Notes under the pieces: generated by a model
What the model was told of the DNA's origin: nothing
Database searches by the model: none
Seen by the model: the letters and a program-made list of their open reading frames with translations, nothing else
Made by a program: the position numbers and the translations under genes
Origin: Casuarius casuarius
Taxonomy: Eukaryota > Chordata > Aves > Casuariiformes > Casuariidae
Assembly: GCA_003342895.1 (NCBI GenBank)
Contig: PTFA01000112.1
Coordinates: 2,281,818 to 2,345,817 of the forward strand
Direction: 5' to 3'
DNA length: 64,000 nt
Shown: positions 14,003 to 26,202 of the stretch, in pieces
Layout of the letters: every line of letters begins with the position of its first letter
How positions within the stretch are numbered: the first letter of the stretch is position 1

Positions 14003-14220
14003 AGGGGTTAAAGCATGGAGCTGAACCAGGAGACCAGAAACTTGTGTCTCATAACACTTCTCACTGACTCACTGCGTGACCACAGGTAAGCTGCATTTTC
14101 TCTGAGCCTCAGCTCCTCCACTGGAAAATGTTAACAATGACGCTTACTCAACTTCCTAACAGATTTTGGGACTTTGGATGAAACATGCTCACAAGTTATT
14201 ACTACATGCTATTTGTATGC
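14003..14220 (+). repeat. MIR-type SINE (ancient)
   Basis: The body follows the MIR layout. A GGTTAAAGCATGGAGCT-like 5' portion comes first, then CTCACTGCGTGACCACAGGTAAG in place of the usual TGTGTGACCTTGGGCAAG core. Next is TCTGAGCCTCAG with a CTGGAAAATG block (normally CTGTAAAATGG), then a degraded 3' part. MIR is a tRNA-derived, L2-mobilised SINE spread across amniotes. The divergence indicates a very old insertion. Confidence 0.75.
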
Positions 14221-16439
14221 TAGGAGTGACCATGAAACTCTGAGCCATCTCCTCCACAGGAGGACACAATCTCTGTCCTGCAGAGCTTAAAATGTAACAT
14301 TTGCAGTAAATACAATCTACCGCTAAACGCACTCCATCCTAGGCATGACATTTGGTAGGCTTTGTGGCAAATGCCGTGGAAGAACCACGGATCAGTGCAT
14401 TGGTCCTCGCAGGCTGCCCATCCGACAGGAGAAACACCACCAAGGGACTGGCGGCGTCCAGCCGGAGAGCAGCAGCACAGGCAAAGCAGAGCAGGTATAT
14501 ACCCAGGGACGACATCGGGCAAACGCTGAGATGGGCAGAGGCAGCGCGGGGCGGGATCTTGAAAAGGAGAACAAGAAGTTTCACAAAAAGGGGGTGATAC
14601 AGCTGAGGGACTAAAAATAAATGGATGGAGGGACCTTTCTGGTAGGATATACAATGTCTTTTTATGGGGCTCAATAACCACATTGTACAAGAAATTCTAC
14701 TTTCTTCACCTTTCTTCTGTGAGTAGGGTAAGGATTACCAAAACATTTAGAGAAGGGGAGGAGATGACTGCAGTTACTCAGGAACCAGCATTTGAGTGTC
14801 CACAACATACAATGACAGATATAATACACTTTGGTCACTTCAGCCACCTCTGTGGCACAACTAAAAAGAATAAACACCTTAACATTTTTGTCGGGTACCA
14901 GAGGTTGTTCTGCGTTTTTATCCTCTCATCTAATGATACTTTTAACTCAGTTTATATATGAATGGGATCCCTTTCAATTTTAGACTAATGTTCTTTTATA
15001 TTTATAACATTCAGGATAGCTACACATGCTTGATTACCTTTAAAACACTTATCACGATTCCATTTAAAAATAAATGAATCCCATTTAAAAGTGACTTGTC
15101 CCCATCTTCTAGTATTTATGGACAAGGACATATGGGGCTGATCTCTCTCATTATTAAGCAGCATGTCTGAGGCTTAAATCATTTAAATTATTCATTGACA
15201 GCAATTGGGCTACTCATGCAAACTCCCACTTACATAAGGAGTCCCAGAGATAGGACCAGTTATGTGGATGAAGATGTCTGAACCAATTTTGGGATGCACT
15301 GAGCATCCACGGATGCTGCTAAATGAGGGTGAGCAGAACTTTTGAAAATTGAGAACCATCTTCACTAATAAATATCACTTAACTGAGACTTTCAACATAG
15401 TTATTTTGAATGACGTTTTCTTCAAAGGTTATCATCACTGAGGATCTGAGTGTGACCATTAGTAGCTGAAGGAAATATGAGTGATCGTGCTGTGATTACG
15501 TTAACAATACCCAAGCCTGCTGCAAGACATTTCTAGATTTCACTGTTACATGGGGCTTTCCTTTTCGGTATGGGTTTTGGGTGTTCCTGACCACGGACAG
15601 ACACGAGATGGACATCTTTGCAGGACCTGAACATCTTTGCAGAACCTGAACAATGGAAGTCTTCGTGAAGAACAAAACTGAACCAGAGCAAATGAAGAAA
15701 GTAACTCCAAGTGGCAGGAAACTGCCTATCTCGTGTGTGAATACTGTTCCAGCAACACTGAAATCTGACACAGGAAATGGATAAATCAACTGCACAGTTG
15801 AGCGTGGACTGTAACAGTCCGAATGACAAAGGCTGTAAACATTTAACGCTCTGCTATAGAAAGCTTCCAGCCTATCACAGCCTAACTCTGCTCTCTGACC
15901 AACCCCCCAGTAGAAGACCTTGAGCTAACTGCTAGAGCATTTTCAATCACTGGAGTCAGAGAGAAAGAATAGGAATCCTTCATGGGGAAAAAAAATTATG
16001 GTTATTCTTTGCAACATTTGATTTTTAATTAAAAAGACATGTTTCTGGCTCTCTTCAGAATGAGCTAAAGGAACATTTGTAATCATTTTCAAGTCTCTTA
16101 CTGTTGTATAATATTATACACATTGCAGCTGATTTCATAGCTATGTGGGCAAATTACTGTTTTCCTGCACAACTAAATCATTATCCAGGTAACAGCAGAC
16201 AGTAGGTAACACCAACATACAGGGGTTACAGCGCATTTCAGAAAAACTCAGTCTAGCTGCTGGAAGAAGAAACTTCCAGTTTTCCACCAGGTCTCTTCCC
16301 TGCCCAGCCCAACCTCGGAGCCTCAACACACAACGGACTTCGTCCTTGCATGTGATCTTGATGGTAAAGATTTTGTTTTGTTTCTTTTCCCCGTAAGAAA
16401 GGCAGAGAGGTTAGTAAGTCTTTAAACTCTCAGTTCTTA
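14221..16439. other. Gene-free intronic stretch
   Basis: No supported gene. A segment at 14262-14300 (GAGGACACAATCTCTGTCCT, then AGAGCTTA) resembles a motif of amniote-wide interspersed repeats. A 19-bp tandem pair lies at 15612-15649. Confidence 0.5.
15612..15649 (+). repeat. 19-bp tandem duplication, two units
   Basis: Units 15612-15630 and 15631-15649 differ at one base (CAGGACC versus CAGAACC). This is a short replication-slippage duplication. Confidence 0.9.
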
Positions 16440-16920
16440 AGGCTGTTAATATTTCACATTGCCAGCAGGGAAAGGAATTAAAACTGCCAGTAGCTATCCA
16501 GATAGATTTTAAAATCCCCTTCCCTCCCCCTTCTCTCTGCCTCCCTCAGCTTCAGAGGATATTTTCCCCGCAAATTGGTTTTAAATTAAGGAAGGTGATG
16601 AAGGCAATGTGCCGTCTCAGCATTTTCCCAGGTGCACTTAATCTAATTTCATTAAGGAGATCAGGACAGATGATCGCTACAGTCGAAACATTAAGTCTGT
16701 CCATTTTTGTATAAAAAACCATTAAGTCTGTCAAAGTGTCGGCGGGTGGGCTGTTTATTATTGGAGATGAAGGCGCGCTTTGCTTCCCCAATAAACTGTC
16801 AGGAGTAGTAAACCACAAATTAAGTCAGCTGCTGCCAAAGATTTAGGCAAAGATCTCCAACTAATTTTGTCACAGGTGTGGGAAAGGCCAAGGAAATAGA
16901 GGCCATAAGTCAGTCCGTGC
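16440..16920. promoter_or_regulatory. Enhancer-like noncoding block
   Basis: AT-balanced, non-repetitive DNA with several intact homeodomain-type TTAAT/ATTAAG motifs and retained CpGs amid AT-rich sequence. A 13-mer CATTAAGTCTGTC occurs twice (16689-16701 and 16720-16732) with start points 31 bp apart, close to three helical turns. This pattern suits a conserved noncoding element. Conservation was not tested. Confidence 0.3.
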
Positions 16921-17991
16921 ACCCTGGAAACCAAGCCTTTTGTGCATTTCGACACATATTTCAGTGCAACCCATCGAAGAGTTCAGGACCGGACACCAGC
17001 AGACAGGGTCAAGCAGAGTTGCTGATGCTTGTGTGGCTCCAGAGCCAGCTGGACCTGAGCAACGGCGTGCACTGCAGAGCCCTCACCGCGGAGTTTACCT
17101 TTGCTTTAACCTCATTCATCCTGCCAGGACTCATCATTTTGTCTTACGCAGACAAGAACTCATAAAAGCTTCATTCAGCGACTGCTCTGTTTTGTATGCA
17201 CCGCTTTGAATAAAACATAAAATCATGTTCCTCAGATAATCATACAAATATCATACAAAATTAGAGGAAACCCATCAGAATGTAGAAACTACGGAAGACT
17301 ATTTAAAAGCCAAGGAAGAAATCAAGTGATGCTTTTAGATTGAATCTTCAGGCATTACAAAATTGAATGTGAGCCATTTGCTAAGGAGAACACCTTGCTC
17401 CTCATGAAAAATGCATCTTGGTAGAACTTGGTATTAAAGACTGTCAAGAAATGTTAAAAAGAATAAAAACTTAACAACTGGAATTATACAGTCTTTACAG
17501 TACATACAGAGAAATTAATAATCGCTAATATGGAATTGGGAGTGATATTCTAGCTGGAGCTTTGGGACTAGGGAGAACTACTGGGTTGCAGTTAAAGCTT
17601 GCTTTGCTTTGCTGTGAGGAGCAAAGGTGGGCAGGACAGAGGAAGGTTGGTTTTCCCATCCCTGGTGCAACGTGGTGCAGTGTGGGGAGGCACAGAGCCT
17701 GCTCCGCTAGCACAGACTTGTAGGGTGCACCAGGGATTTCGAGGGAGCAGGAGAGCTGGAAGGAAGTCAGCCTACACCAAGAAAAATGCCTTGCTCACCC
17801 CTGCATGGATCCAGAGCCTAAGGCTTGCAGGTGAATGAAAGAAAAACTTTTCCTTGCTGCCTGGAAAGGACTGTGCAGAGCTAATGCAAGCCAAGAAGCC
17901 AGTACGTCTGTACTGGGGCCAGTGCTAGACCTAATGGATGGACTGAAAGTTCACTGTTCTAGTTTGTGCTTATGCAAAACCTGGGCTCTAG

Positions 17992-18017
17992 CTCTTAGGG
18001 ACGCTGGTCCCTAAGAG
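17992..18017. repeat. Perfect 11-bp inverted repeat, 4-nt loop
   Basis: CTCTTAGGGAC, loop GCTG, GTCCCTAAGAG. This is a strong short hairpin. It has no terminator role here, since this is vertebrate intron DNA and no U-tract follows. Confidence 0.85.
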
Positions 18018-20393
18018 TGCCTGAGAGTGTAAAGCGAAGGCTGGGCAGCACCAGCTCAAAACGCTCAGCCGATTCAGACTGCCACTGCAAGCTCCTGACT
18101 GACCTCGCGGACAAAAGCAGCAGTTGATAAGTGTTAGGAGAATCACCTAGGCAAAGAATACCCATTGCAATCATGACGCTTAGGTAAGGCTGAATTCCCA
18201 AGGAAGGTCAGGCAAATGTTACCTCCAGTCTTCACTACTGATCCAAATGTCACTGTCAATCTCAGCTCTTACATATGTGAAAAAGTCTTGTAATGAAAAT
18301 TGGTTTGGATTTTATTTCAAACTGGACCCAGAAGTGAGAACTTTTGGAAAGCTACAAAACTCATGTTGAAGCTGATGGTTTGGCCATTCTGGAATTGTAC
18401 TCTTTTTGCATGCATAGGGCACACAATGCTGCATGCCATGCTCTTCTGTATTACTTAATCTGGTAAAACAGTTTTGGAATACAGTTATAAGGAACTTTAA
18501 AAGCAAAATAAGCCCCAGCTCTGCAACTGCAGATATTGGAGTATGCATCCTCCAAAACGTTCTCATCTTCTTGGCATCTTTACGGTCAATTACATCATTC
18601 AGTTATAATGCCAATTTCTATCAACTACTTATCTGTGCTGTGCTATCACCAGAATATCTGAACATCTTTCAAGGAGTTACCACCATTACACAGGTAGCCC
18701 TTTGGATTTATGTTATGTCACAACGGGGTCTCCAAGTTTGGGCAGAGAGATGTACATGATCGCTCTCTTCTCCCTGTTACCTCAATTCTTACAAGTGTCT
18801 TCACAAGGTCCCTGGTGTGTGTGGGGGGAGAAAATGCTCATCCTCAACTGGAGGATGGAGACATTAAACAAGTTAAAAAAAACACCAAACAAACAGAGAG
18901 CTAGGGACTTGCAGACTGTCAGTGGTAGAAATGGTATTATCCTGTCTTGCCCAAGAGCTCTCCATAAGATCTCTTAAGTCCTTTTACGTGAGTTAATGAT
19001 AGATTTTTGACAGCAAACTACAAGGTCCTTCTTATTGTTCACTTTGAAAAAGAAAACTCTACACTTACAAGAATGAATACGGACACCACAGACTGTGATG
19101 ACTCAGCTGGTTATATACAGACTAATGTACTTAAAATTTGAGTTACTGTCTGGATAAAGGAAAAAGAATACAGACAAAATCCCAGTAGGAGGGGAAAACA
19201 TTGGTTCTGAAGCTTTGAGCCTGTTTTATTTTTTTCAAATGCTTTCTTGGTTTGTTTAAATTGTGGGAAAATCAGGGTCAAGATGGGCCATTATTATTTT
19301 TAATTTTTACTGGGAGTTGCAGACCCCCTTGTTGGGGAGGAGAACTAGGAGGACTGTTTTCCCTCTGGAAGGGTTTACAGGGCCTAACTCAATTCCCGTA
19401 AGTCTCAGTGGGAATCTTGCTATCTGCTCTGCGTACCCCGTGGGTGGGCAATGGGAGTCCAGGCCAATACTCTCTCCCACTTGGAATTTCCCAAGGAGTA
19501 ACTGAGCGAACTGGGTATGCAGTGGGTTTTCAAGATGCTATTTTACTGGTAAATCCGTTCATGGAGAACTAACTATAAAATAAATTAACTGAGCAGAGAA
19601 TTTTTGTCTCCTGTAATGGCAACAACATAATGTTTGCCTGTTTATAGCACATGAGGCTTTCAAGGGCTTCAAGGTTATTCTGAAAGCACTATTTTGATAA
19701 TCTATAAAAGCAGATCTGTTTTTAAAAACAACTTGTGGCTCTTCTGTCAAATAGAGGCTTTCTCCAATTAAGAGAACTAACCACCTTTACCCAATTATTA
19801 TTTTACAGGAATCATGTTTCTATCTGGTTTTCACTTCACATCACTGGGTTTTCAGTCTGTAAGAATTGAGCTTCAGAGGAATCACAGATTCTGTGTATAT
19901 ATATTTGCATGCACATACAAATATGCACATGTGGACATGCTTTACTGCTGCAAGTTGCTATGCCTCCAACAGAGCCCAGGCACATGTTTCTACAATTGCG
20001 TTCAGCATCGCTCTTCATAAGCAGAGCATAATATGGTAGAAGGATGACATAAATCAGACCTTGTCTGAAAACCCAGCTGGGAAGTAACTGGCAAGTGAAG
20101 AGTTTTAGTTATTAGTCACAGTTGAAAACTGTCACAGATTGAAGTGTAATGCTAAGAGAAGTGCAAATACTGCCACGTGAAAGCCTTGAGTTCAGGTTTG
20201 TGTTGAATGGCATTCAGCAATTCAGCATTGCTCCACTCCTGCTGCTGCAACCAGTAAGAATTGGGATTGCTGGAAAAGTACCAAGCATTCATTCCTCACA
20301 GAAATGGAAAGTCTGATGATGGAGAAAATGTTTGGAGGCTCTAGCTTAGGTAAGCATCAAAAATAGCAAATGATTGATTATCCAAAGTGGGAA

Positions 20394-20417
20394 CTAAACT
20401 TCCAGCTAAACTTCCAG
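20394..20417 (+). repeat. 12-bp tandem duplication
   Basis: CTAAACTTCCAG is present twice in succession without mismatch. Confidence 0.9.
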
Positions 20418-20729
20418 TCTCACAGAAGCAAGAGATTTATCAGCTGGACCTGCTTCTACTGCTAGAAAAAATGTGCCAAGCTGGGGGGAAGAAGCCTGCT
20501 GCAGCAAGTACTAACAAGCAACAGCCCCTGTGGGCTTCAAATGAGTGGCTCTGAGCGGTCCCAAGATTGTGGCTTTTTCCAGCCCCAGGATATGATGCCC
20601 TGAACTTGCACTGGTGCACTGACAAATGAAGCCGCACAGAGCAGGAGAGTGTTAAGATGCAATAAAACCCACAGAAATTTGGACTGATGGAGGCTCTTTG
20701 GGAAGAGCTAGTACACTGTCTGGCTTCTG

Positions 20730-21830
20730 CTCACCCACCAGCTCATTTTGCCAGATCTCGCCTTCCTTGACTGCCAGCTACCTCTGACACGGCTCTCCCC
20801 TCCTCAGCCTTCAGCAGCTCTCCGCTCCACTGCCTCTGTAACCGTTCCTGTCATTCTGAGCAGTCCTCAGATCATCTTCCCCTAAGTTGTTAATCTGGTG
20901 ACATGGGGCTTTATCTTATTTCTGGGTAATCTCATACAGAAACCCCCCACACATGCAGAGACAGTAACAACTTCTGCTCTTAGATCGCTCTTCATGATCA
21001 CACCACTTTCTCCTGCTGCCTAAACTATGCTTTTTTCTTGTGGGCTTGCAGCCACCTCTTCAAGGTCAACACAGCTAAAATAGAACTATTAATGAAACCC
21101 TCCAGATCTTCCACATAGTTTATTTTCCTCACTGCTTCCACTCCTCACTCAAATTTGTAGCCCTCAGCACTCTCTCTGACTCAGAGCACTATCTAGATCT
21201 TAATGTCCAACCTATGCTTAAGTCCTGTATATTCTTTTTCTATATACCATAGTGAACATCGCCTGCTCATCCATAAAGCTAAAATTCTTGGCCAACTCCT
21301 CACATTTCTTCCTTTCCTCTGGCTATGGCAGATGTAACTGTGTCCTTGCACCCATGCAGAAAGCTGCAGCAAAGGTTATCTTCCTAGTCCGGAGCTTCGT
21401 TCCCTTCATACCTTCCCACTTCTCATACTGTAAACTATTAGTCTTCACATTTTGAGTCCTTCACAGCTTACTTCTACCCAACATTTACACTCAATATCAA
21501 TTTCAACTCTTGTCTCTCACTGGCCAGACTTGATCACCTCCTTGTTCAACTTCCAAATAACAACCTCCCTACTACTTTCCGTCACGCCTTTCACTACAGA
21601 GAGTAAATTCTCACTTGCAGCCAAAAAGCCACTTGATTTTTCCTCTTCAAAGCCTCCTAAACCCTTGCCTTGCCTCAATACCTACAAAACAAAAGCTAGA
21701 CAACAACAGGGCTGCAAACATACTGAAACGATGCTACTGTTAGCACGGGGTCCCCCATTTATCTGAGTCCCTTGGCTGTCTCTCATCCCATACTTAAGCT
21801 GTGAGCTGTTCTGCATCCGTATGGCTCTGG
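20730..21830 (+). pseudogene. Decayed L2/L3-type (CR1 superfamily) LINE fragment, ORF2 C-terminal part and 3' end
   Basis: Several islands of the reverse-transcriptase protein's C-terminal region remain in shifting plus-strand frames. Around 21055-21100 the peptide reads KVNTAKIELLM, the family's N-T-A-K-T-E-L-L motif. Around 21350-21390 it reads MQKAAAKVIFL, matching the L-Q-N-A-A-A-R/K segment. At about 21425-21480 KLLVFTF, a stop, then VLHSL matches K-L-L-V-F-T-F-K-A-L-H-S-L. The tail (21660-21830) keeps the order seen in reptile copies: Y-K/T-K-A-R-like codons, an acidic-to-stop transition, then TACTTAAGCTGTGAGCTGTTC near the 3' end. Multiple stops and frameshifts show it is long dead. 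Family-level placement (L2 versus L3) is uncertain. Such elements supplied the machinery for MIR SINEs, also present here. Confidence 0.7.
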
Positions 21831-22489
21831 CAGAGAAGGGACATGGCCCATGGCTGAGCTATCACAGCTGGCACTACTGTCTCGCTCTTCTCCTGCGTAG
21901 TGAGTGCTAATCACACTGGCCGGTGTGCTGCTCTGGGTTCCAGGCACCTACCGGGACTCAAAAATTAGCACAGTGAACAACAGCACAGCAAGGCTGAATT
22001 CACATCGCTACAGAAGGAAGGCCTAACAGACTCACTGGGCTGTTGCGAAGAGCATGGCGAAAGCACTGTTTCGGCAACTTCACTTTTGCTTCCACCTTGG
22101 ATATGGCTTTACTAGTCTTAAAGATTGTTTCCTGTTGCTAAAACACAAACATGAACTACAGAAGAAATGCACAGTAAATACCGATTCAACTTAGAAATAC
22201 AGCGTCATTTTTTATGTATCTTACTTAGCACCACATTAAATGAAGGAATGCCTGATATCTAACCCCTGATTTGGAGAGCTCGCTTACATGCCAGGGCCGT
22301 GCAATTAAGCTGACAACCCACAATTTTGCATACAGCAGACAGAAGTCCAAGACTGAAAGAACATGAACACTGAATTACTTTGAAAGAAAGAAATAGGCTT
22401 TTTTTAATGCAATCTTGAACACTGTTATTAAAAAAATGAGAACAACGTTTTGGAGTAACGAGCAGAGATTAGTCATTCCCTTGTTTTAC

Positions 22490-22915
22490 ACAAGTTGACT
22501 TTTGGCTTTCTGCAGAACGCCATTTAACAGAGCACATTACCAAGCTGCTAGCCACTTTTCATAGTGATGCTAAAGCAGGTAAGAGACAATAAGTGGAACT
22601 GTTGATGGTTTATATTACTCTATTATGTTAATGTTCACTAAAGTATGCCATAAGCTCTCTCATTACATGTGTATAAACCAATTCTCTGTGGTGTTATTCC
22701 TGTGCTAAATGCTATAACTACATAAATCTTGAATTAATGGAGACTTTATAGTTCCTGAAAATGAAGGGTAATTGCTATCTGTTAATGCTGTTGTTGCTAT
22801 TAAAGGAAGTATATATTTTCAGTAACAATGTTTATGGACCGTGAGCCTCACATTGCAGCTATTGCAGAGCGTGGAGATAGTGTAATACGATTACCAGGCT
22901 AACTCCCTTTCTCTC
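22490..22915. promoter_or_regulatory. Enhancer-like noncoding block
   Basis: Non-repetitive sequence with ATTAAT, TTAATG and AACAATG (SOX-like) sites, ending at a CT-rich tract near 22910. Motif density and lack of repeat signature suggest constraint. This is not verifiable here. Confidence 0.22.
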
Positions 22916-23654
22916 CCCCCTCCCTCACAAAAAGCACAGCATCATTTCCACAGTTTCAACAAACTACCAGGCAATTCTCCTAACAGTTGCAGTGTCCAAA
23001 CTGATGATGTCCTTCAAGGAACATACTGTAGAAGACGTGGGATTTGCATTTCCATCTCTGGGAACGCATGATTTGCTAAGTTTTTCGCTTGGTTAAATGG
23101 CTGGACAGCTCAGTTTATTAGTTTGGGTATTTTGAACAGTTCTTCAAAAAGAGTGTGGTGACAGAATGATAGGTGTGAGAAAGTATCATCCCACTTACTT
23201 CCTTTGAGATTTCAGCAGTCATGCAGAAATGAAAGGCTATACTTGGCCAGAGACAGTTCTCAGAAAGTAGAAGGGATGGACAAGTCCCCAGTCTTGAGCT
23301 CCTGTTCTCCGATTATTAAAAATAGCAGCGTGCTGTTTGGAAATGTTCTCACAATCTGCTGTGAAACTGCACCTTGCACAAAAGTAATGACTCCTCAATT
23401 CCAATATACCTTACATATGACTGCCTATGCTCAATTACTTTTCTCTCCTGGAGTCCTGCCCAACACTGCACAAAGGAAAAAAAAATCATCAGGAACCTGT
23501 TTATATTTTCAATGCAGTAGGGGTAAAGCCTTAATTTTGCTTTAACATCCATGTTTTAAAAACATTAGGAGCTCAATAGTCCATATACCTATGAGCTAAA
23601 TAAACAGTGGATAATCAGCTGCATGGTAGAGAGAGAAGTAGGAGGTGGAAAAAT

Positions 23655-23745
23655 TCAGTTTTGCTTCTAGCTCTATCACTGACTCAGTTTGTACTTACAT
23701 GTGAACAACTTTTTTTGTCCGTTTTTCTCATGTGTTATATACAGA
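23655..23745 (+). repeat. Possible MIR fragment
   Basis: TGCTTCTAGCTCTATCACTG resembles the MIR CCCGGCTCTGCCACTTACT segment. The following T-rich portion could be the decayed CTCAGTTTCCTCATCTG part. Confidence 0.35.
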
Positions 23746-25037
23746 GAATGGTGATCTGCTGTTTTATGACTAATGAAAAGTGTTATGCAAATCAAAAGTA
23801 CCTTATTAATTCCTGCCCTGCCCTTCATTAGTGCCAACACGCGTAGGTGTACTTAGAGAAAGCTGCTTCTTGCTGACTGAGCAGCAGGGCAGGACTGCTC
23901 TGCAGCACTGTGGAAAGCAGCCGACCCATCGTGTCACGTGGGAAGCCCGACGTTGGGCTAGACAATATGTCCAATACTCCATCTGGCTGCAAAAGGCAGT
24001 GAGCATTATTAGAAGACACATTTTGCCAACGCTTGGAAGAGGGAAAACACACTCTTCAGTGCACTCCCTCAGGACATTCATGCCAATATTTTTACAGCTC
24101 CTTGTTGCATCAGCCAGGTTAGGCTTTAAGGCAAATACTGAATGAGTTTCCAGGAGAGTAACATGGCAGGTATTAACAGAGAGAGAGAGGCAGGTTCCCC
24201 TTGTGTTCCCCAGCTTGAAGGCAATGTCGCATTTACATTATCCCCATGAAAGGTTTGAAGTCTTTCTACTTCAACCTCAACGAGTTTACATGCATGCGCA
24301 TGTGTCTCTGCTGACAGAAAAGCAACCCTACTTAATTCCAGAGACCTATTTAATGGAACTGATGTCTTGTCTCATGCCTTTACAGATCAGGCAAGAGATA
24401 GAAAGATGATGATCTTGTGCTGCTCTCCTTATGAAGAAAAGAAGTGTTACTATTACAGTGGAGTTGCCTTAAGGAGAAGGTAGCTGGAAAATATGTGAGC
24501 CTAGAAGGTCGACTTACAGTTACAGATATGTAAAGAAATGCCATCCTAATGGTAAGGAACACTATAAGGAACACGATAATAGTCTTTCGTTTGCTGTAAA
24601 GGACAGTAAGTTACCAGCCAAACACAATGCAGCTTCCTCTGAAGGTAACCTCAGATTCCACATTCTGAAAGCTAATCAATGTTGTTCAGATTTCAATTTC
24701 TTCTCTACAAGGTGAAGTCAAACCTAATCTAACAAACGTCAGTCTCAGATGTAATGCTGCTAGCTGGGTCTACCAATGTAATTTAGATAATCATTAATAG
24801 CATAGCTGTATAATAAAACTACATGTCACTTACAACTTCATCTGAGGTTTGACTGGCAGATCTTTAAACAGTTTTCTAAGTGATTGCTTTTACTTTCTTT
24901 GATTGGGCAGTCTAAGAAATGTTTTAACTCCATGCTATGCTATCTAAGCTTTTAGGGAACAGTTTTGCACCCTCACTCCCCCTGTCATCAGCTCTGCTGC
25001 CTTGCAACCTTGTGAGTAAGAAACATGAACCCGGGGG

Positions 25038-25099
25038 TGATGGTGGTGGTGGTGGTGGAGGGAGTGGCTATACATACATACATACATATATACATATAT
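25038..25099 (+). repeat. Compound microsatellite: GGT then TACA/TA
   Basis: (GGT)n spans about 25042-25058 and (TACA)n grading into TA spans 25069-25099, with an 11-bp GA/GT spacer. Likely polymorphic in length. Confidence 0.9.
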
Positions 25100-26166
25100 C
25101 TAAAATCAAATATGCAGAGTATCTTTCATTCAACAGCTAAGATTTAAATATTTCTCTTCAATCAAGCCTTCATCCCAAACGCAGCTTTTGCCATATTCCA
25201 GGGATATAAGGCAGCTGACGGGATTTTTAAAAGAAAATGAAGAACACCTTAATGCTTCCCAAGGTCTAACAACACTAAGGAAAAAAAGACTTAGCCAGAA
25301 CAAGTTTTCACTGTACTCTCTTGAACTCAGGGTAACCTCCAATGCATGGCTGCAGCCAGGTGTGCTGCCAAGGAGACAGGGCTTTCTGAAGTCAGCCTTT
25401 ACTTTCGTAATGCTGATCCAGTAGAAACCTGTGTGCTGCAGCTTCTCATGAATGAATGCAAGAGACTGGACAGCCAAAATACAATAAAAGTTTGATGAAG
25501 ATCTAACCTGAGACTGCCAAGTTTGATCTGCCAGAACAGAAGTCAGCGAGGGATACTCAAGCCTGTTATAGGTTTGATACTTAAAAGCATGGTGCAACTG
25601 TTGCTATGTAGTGGGATTTCTCTGTTTTCCTTGCAAAGGTGAAACAAGAAATCCCCGTACAAAAACACACGACTACAACCTTTCAATGACCAACCTCTGT
25701 ATCAAAAGAAAAGGTCAGAAAAATCATTGCTCTGTGATATATATGCATGCAACATGACGAAACACTCCTTGACAGTTCCTATACTGCCTTTGAGGGCAGG
25801 CACTGGTTGTCCCATCTTCTAAACTGATTACAAAATTGACACCTTTAAAGGTTACTATAAATAAAATATGGGCTCTCAAGGAGCTATCAGAGGAGACTCC
25901 CTCCAAAACAGAATGACAGCACTAACACTATGACTTGGGTCCTACCAAATGCTCACGTATTAATCAAGAATCATGGGAGTTTCTCTTCTGTAAACAAGGA
26001 CTTGTGAAGAACACAGACTATCTGATGCAACATTCTTCCATTCAATTATAGATCTTTTTAAACTTAGCATCAAGGCTGGAGGAAAAATATTATTTTTAGA
26101 TTCATTCTTATTTTGTCTATGAGGGAATTTCCAAGCTGGTAAAGCGTATGAAAGAAGAAAATTCAG

Positions 26167-26172
26167 TCTTAC
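26167..26172 (-). promoter_or_regulatory. 5' splice site of the 30-nt exon
   Basis: The minus strand reads AAG|GTAAGA across the exon end. It matches the vertebrate donor consensus at every exon-side and core intron position except the last base, so inclusion need not depend on a weak donor. Confidence 0.7.
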
Positions 26173-26202
26173 CTTATCGTCAATATCACTCTCGCTGTCA
26201 CA
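26173..26202 (-). CDS. FBRSL1: 30-nt internal coding exon of an AUTS2-family gene, probably FBRSL1 (partial)
   Basis: Seen: on the minus strand a pyrimidine-rich tract ending in CCACAG (26203-26208, tract to about 26232) is followed by exactly 30 nt and then GTAAGA (26167-26172). The exon ends in AAG, so the donor pairs well with U1. In phase 0 it reads CDSESDIDDK, a Ser/Asp/Glu-rich decapeptide with casein-kinase-2-like sites. Known: AUTS2-family proteins carry a short acidic exon here (CDSDSDQEEK in AUTS2), and FBRSL1 has the ESDIDDK form as I recall it. AUTS2 acts in the nucleus with non-canonical PRC1 complexes; FBRSL1 is its less studied paralogue. Inferred: this is one internal exon, with earlier exons beyond 64000 and later ones before 1. 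Its length is a multiple of three and both junctions are phase 0, so skipping would keep the frame. AUTS2 is the alternative identity. Exon about 0.85, FBRSL1 about 0.7. Confidence 0.78.

Larger units (their letters stand above)
16921..20729. other. Gene-free intronic stretch
   Basis: No supported gene. It contains a perfect 11-bp-arm hairpin (17992-18017) and a 12-bp tandem pair (20394-20417). Open frames overlap randomly on both strands. Confidence 0.55.
1..26166 (-). other. FBRSL1: Intron 3' of the micro-exon (partial, at least 26 kb)
   Basis: No open frame here has splice-site-bounded, protein-like content. The frames present are short, overlap on both strands and encode low-complexity or stop-bounded peptides. 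The next AUTS2-family exon would begin near V/A-S-x-x-SEKLF; I looked for its reverse complement and did not find it. It should therefore lie beyond position 1. Assignment as intron depends on the exon at 26173. Confidence 0.6.
21831..26166. other. Gene-free intronic stretch before the micro-exon donor
   Basis: No supported gene. It includes an enhancer-like block (22490-22915), a possible MIR piece (23655-23745), GGT and TACA microsatellites (25038-25099) and unremarkable AT-rich DNA up to the donor. Confidence 0.55.
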
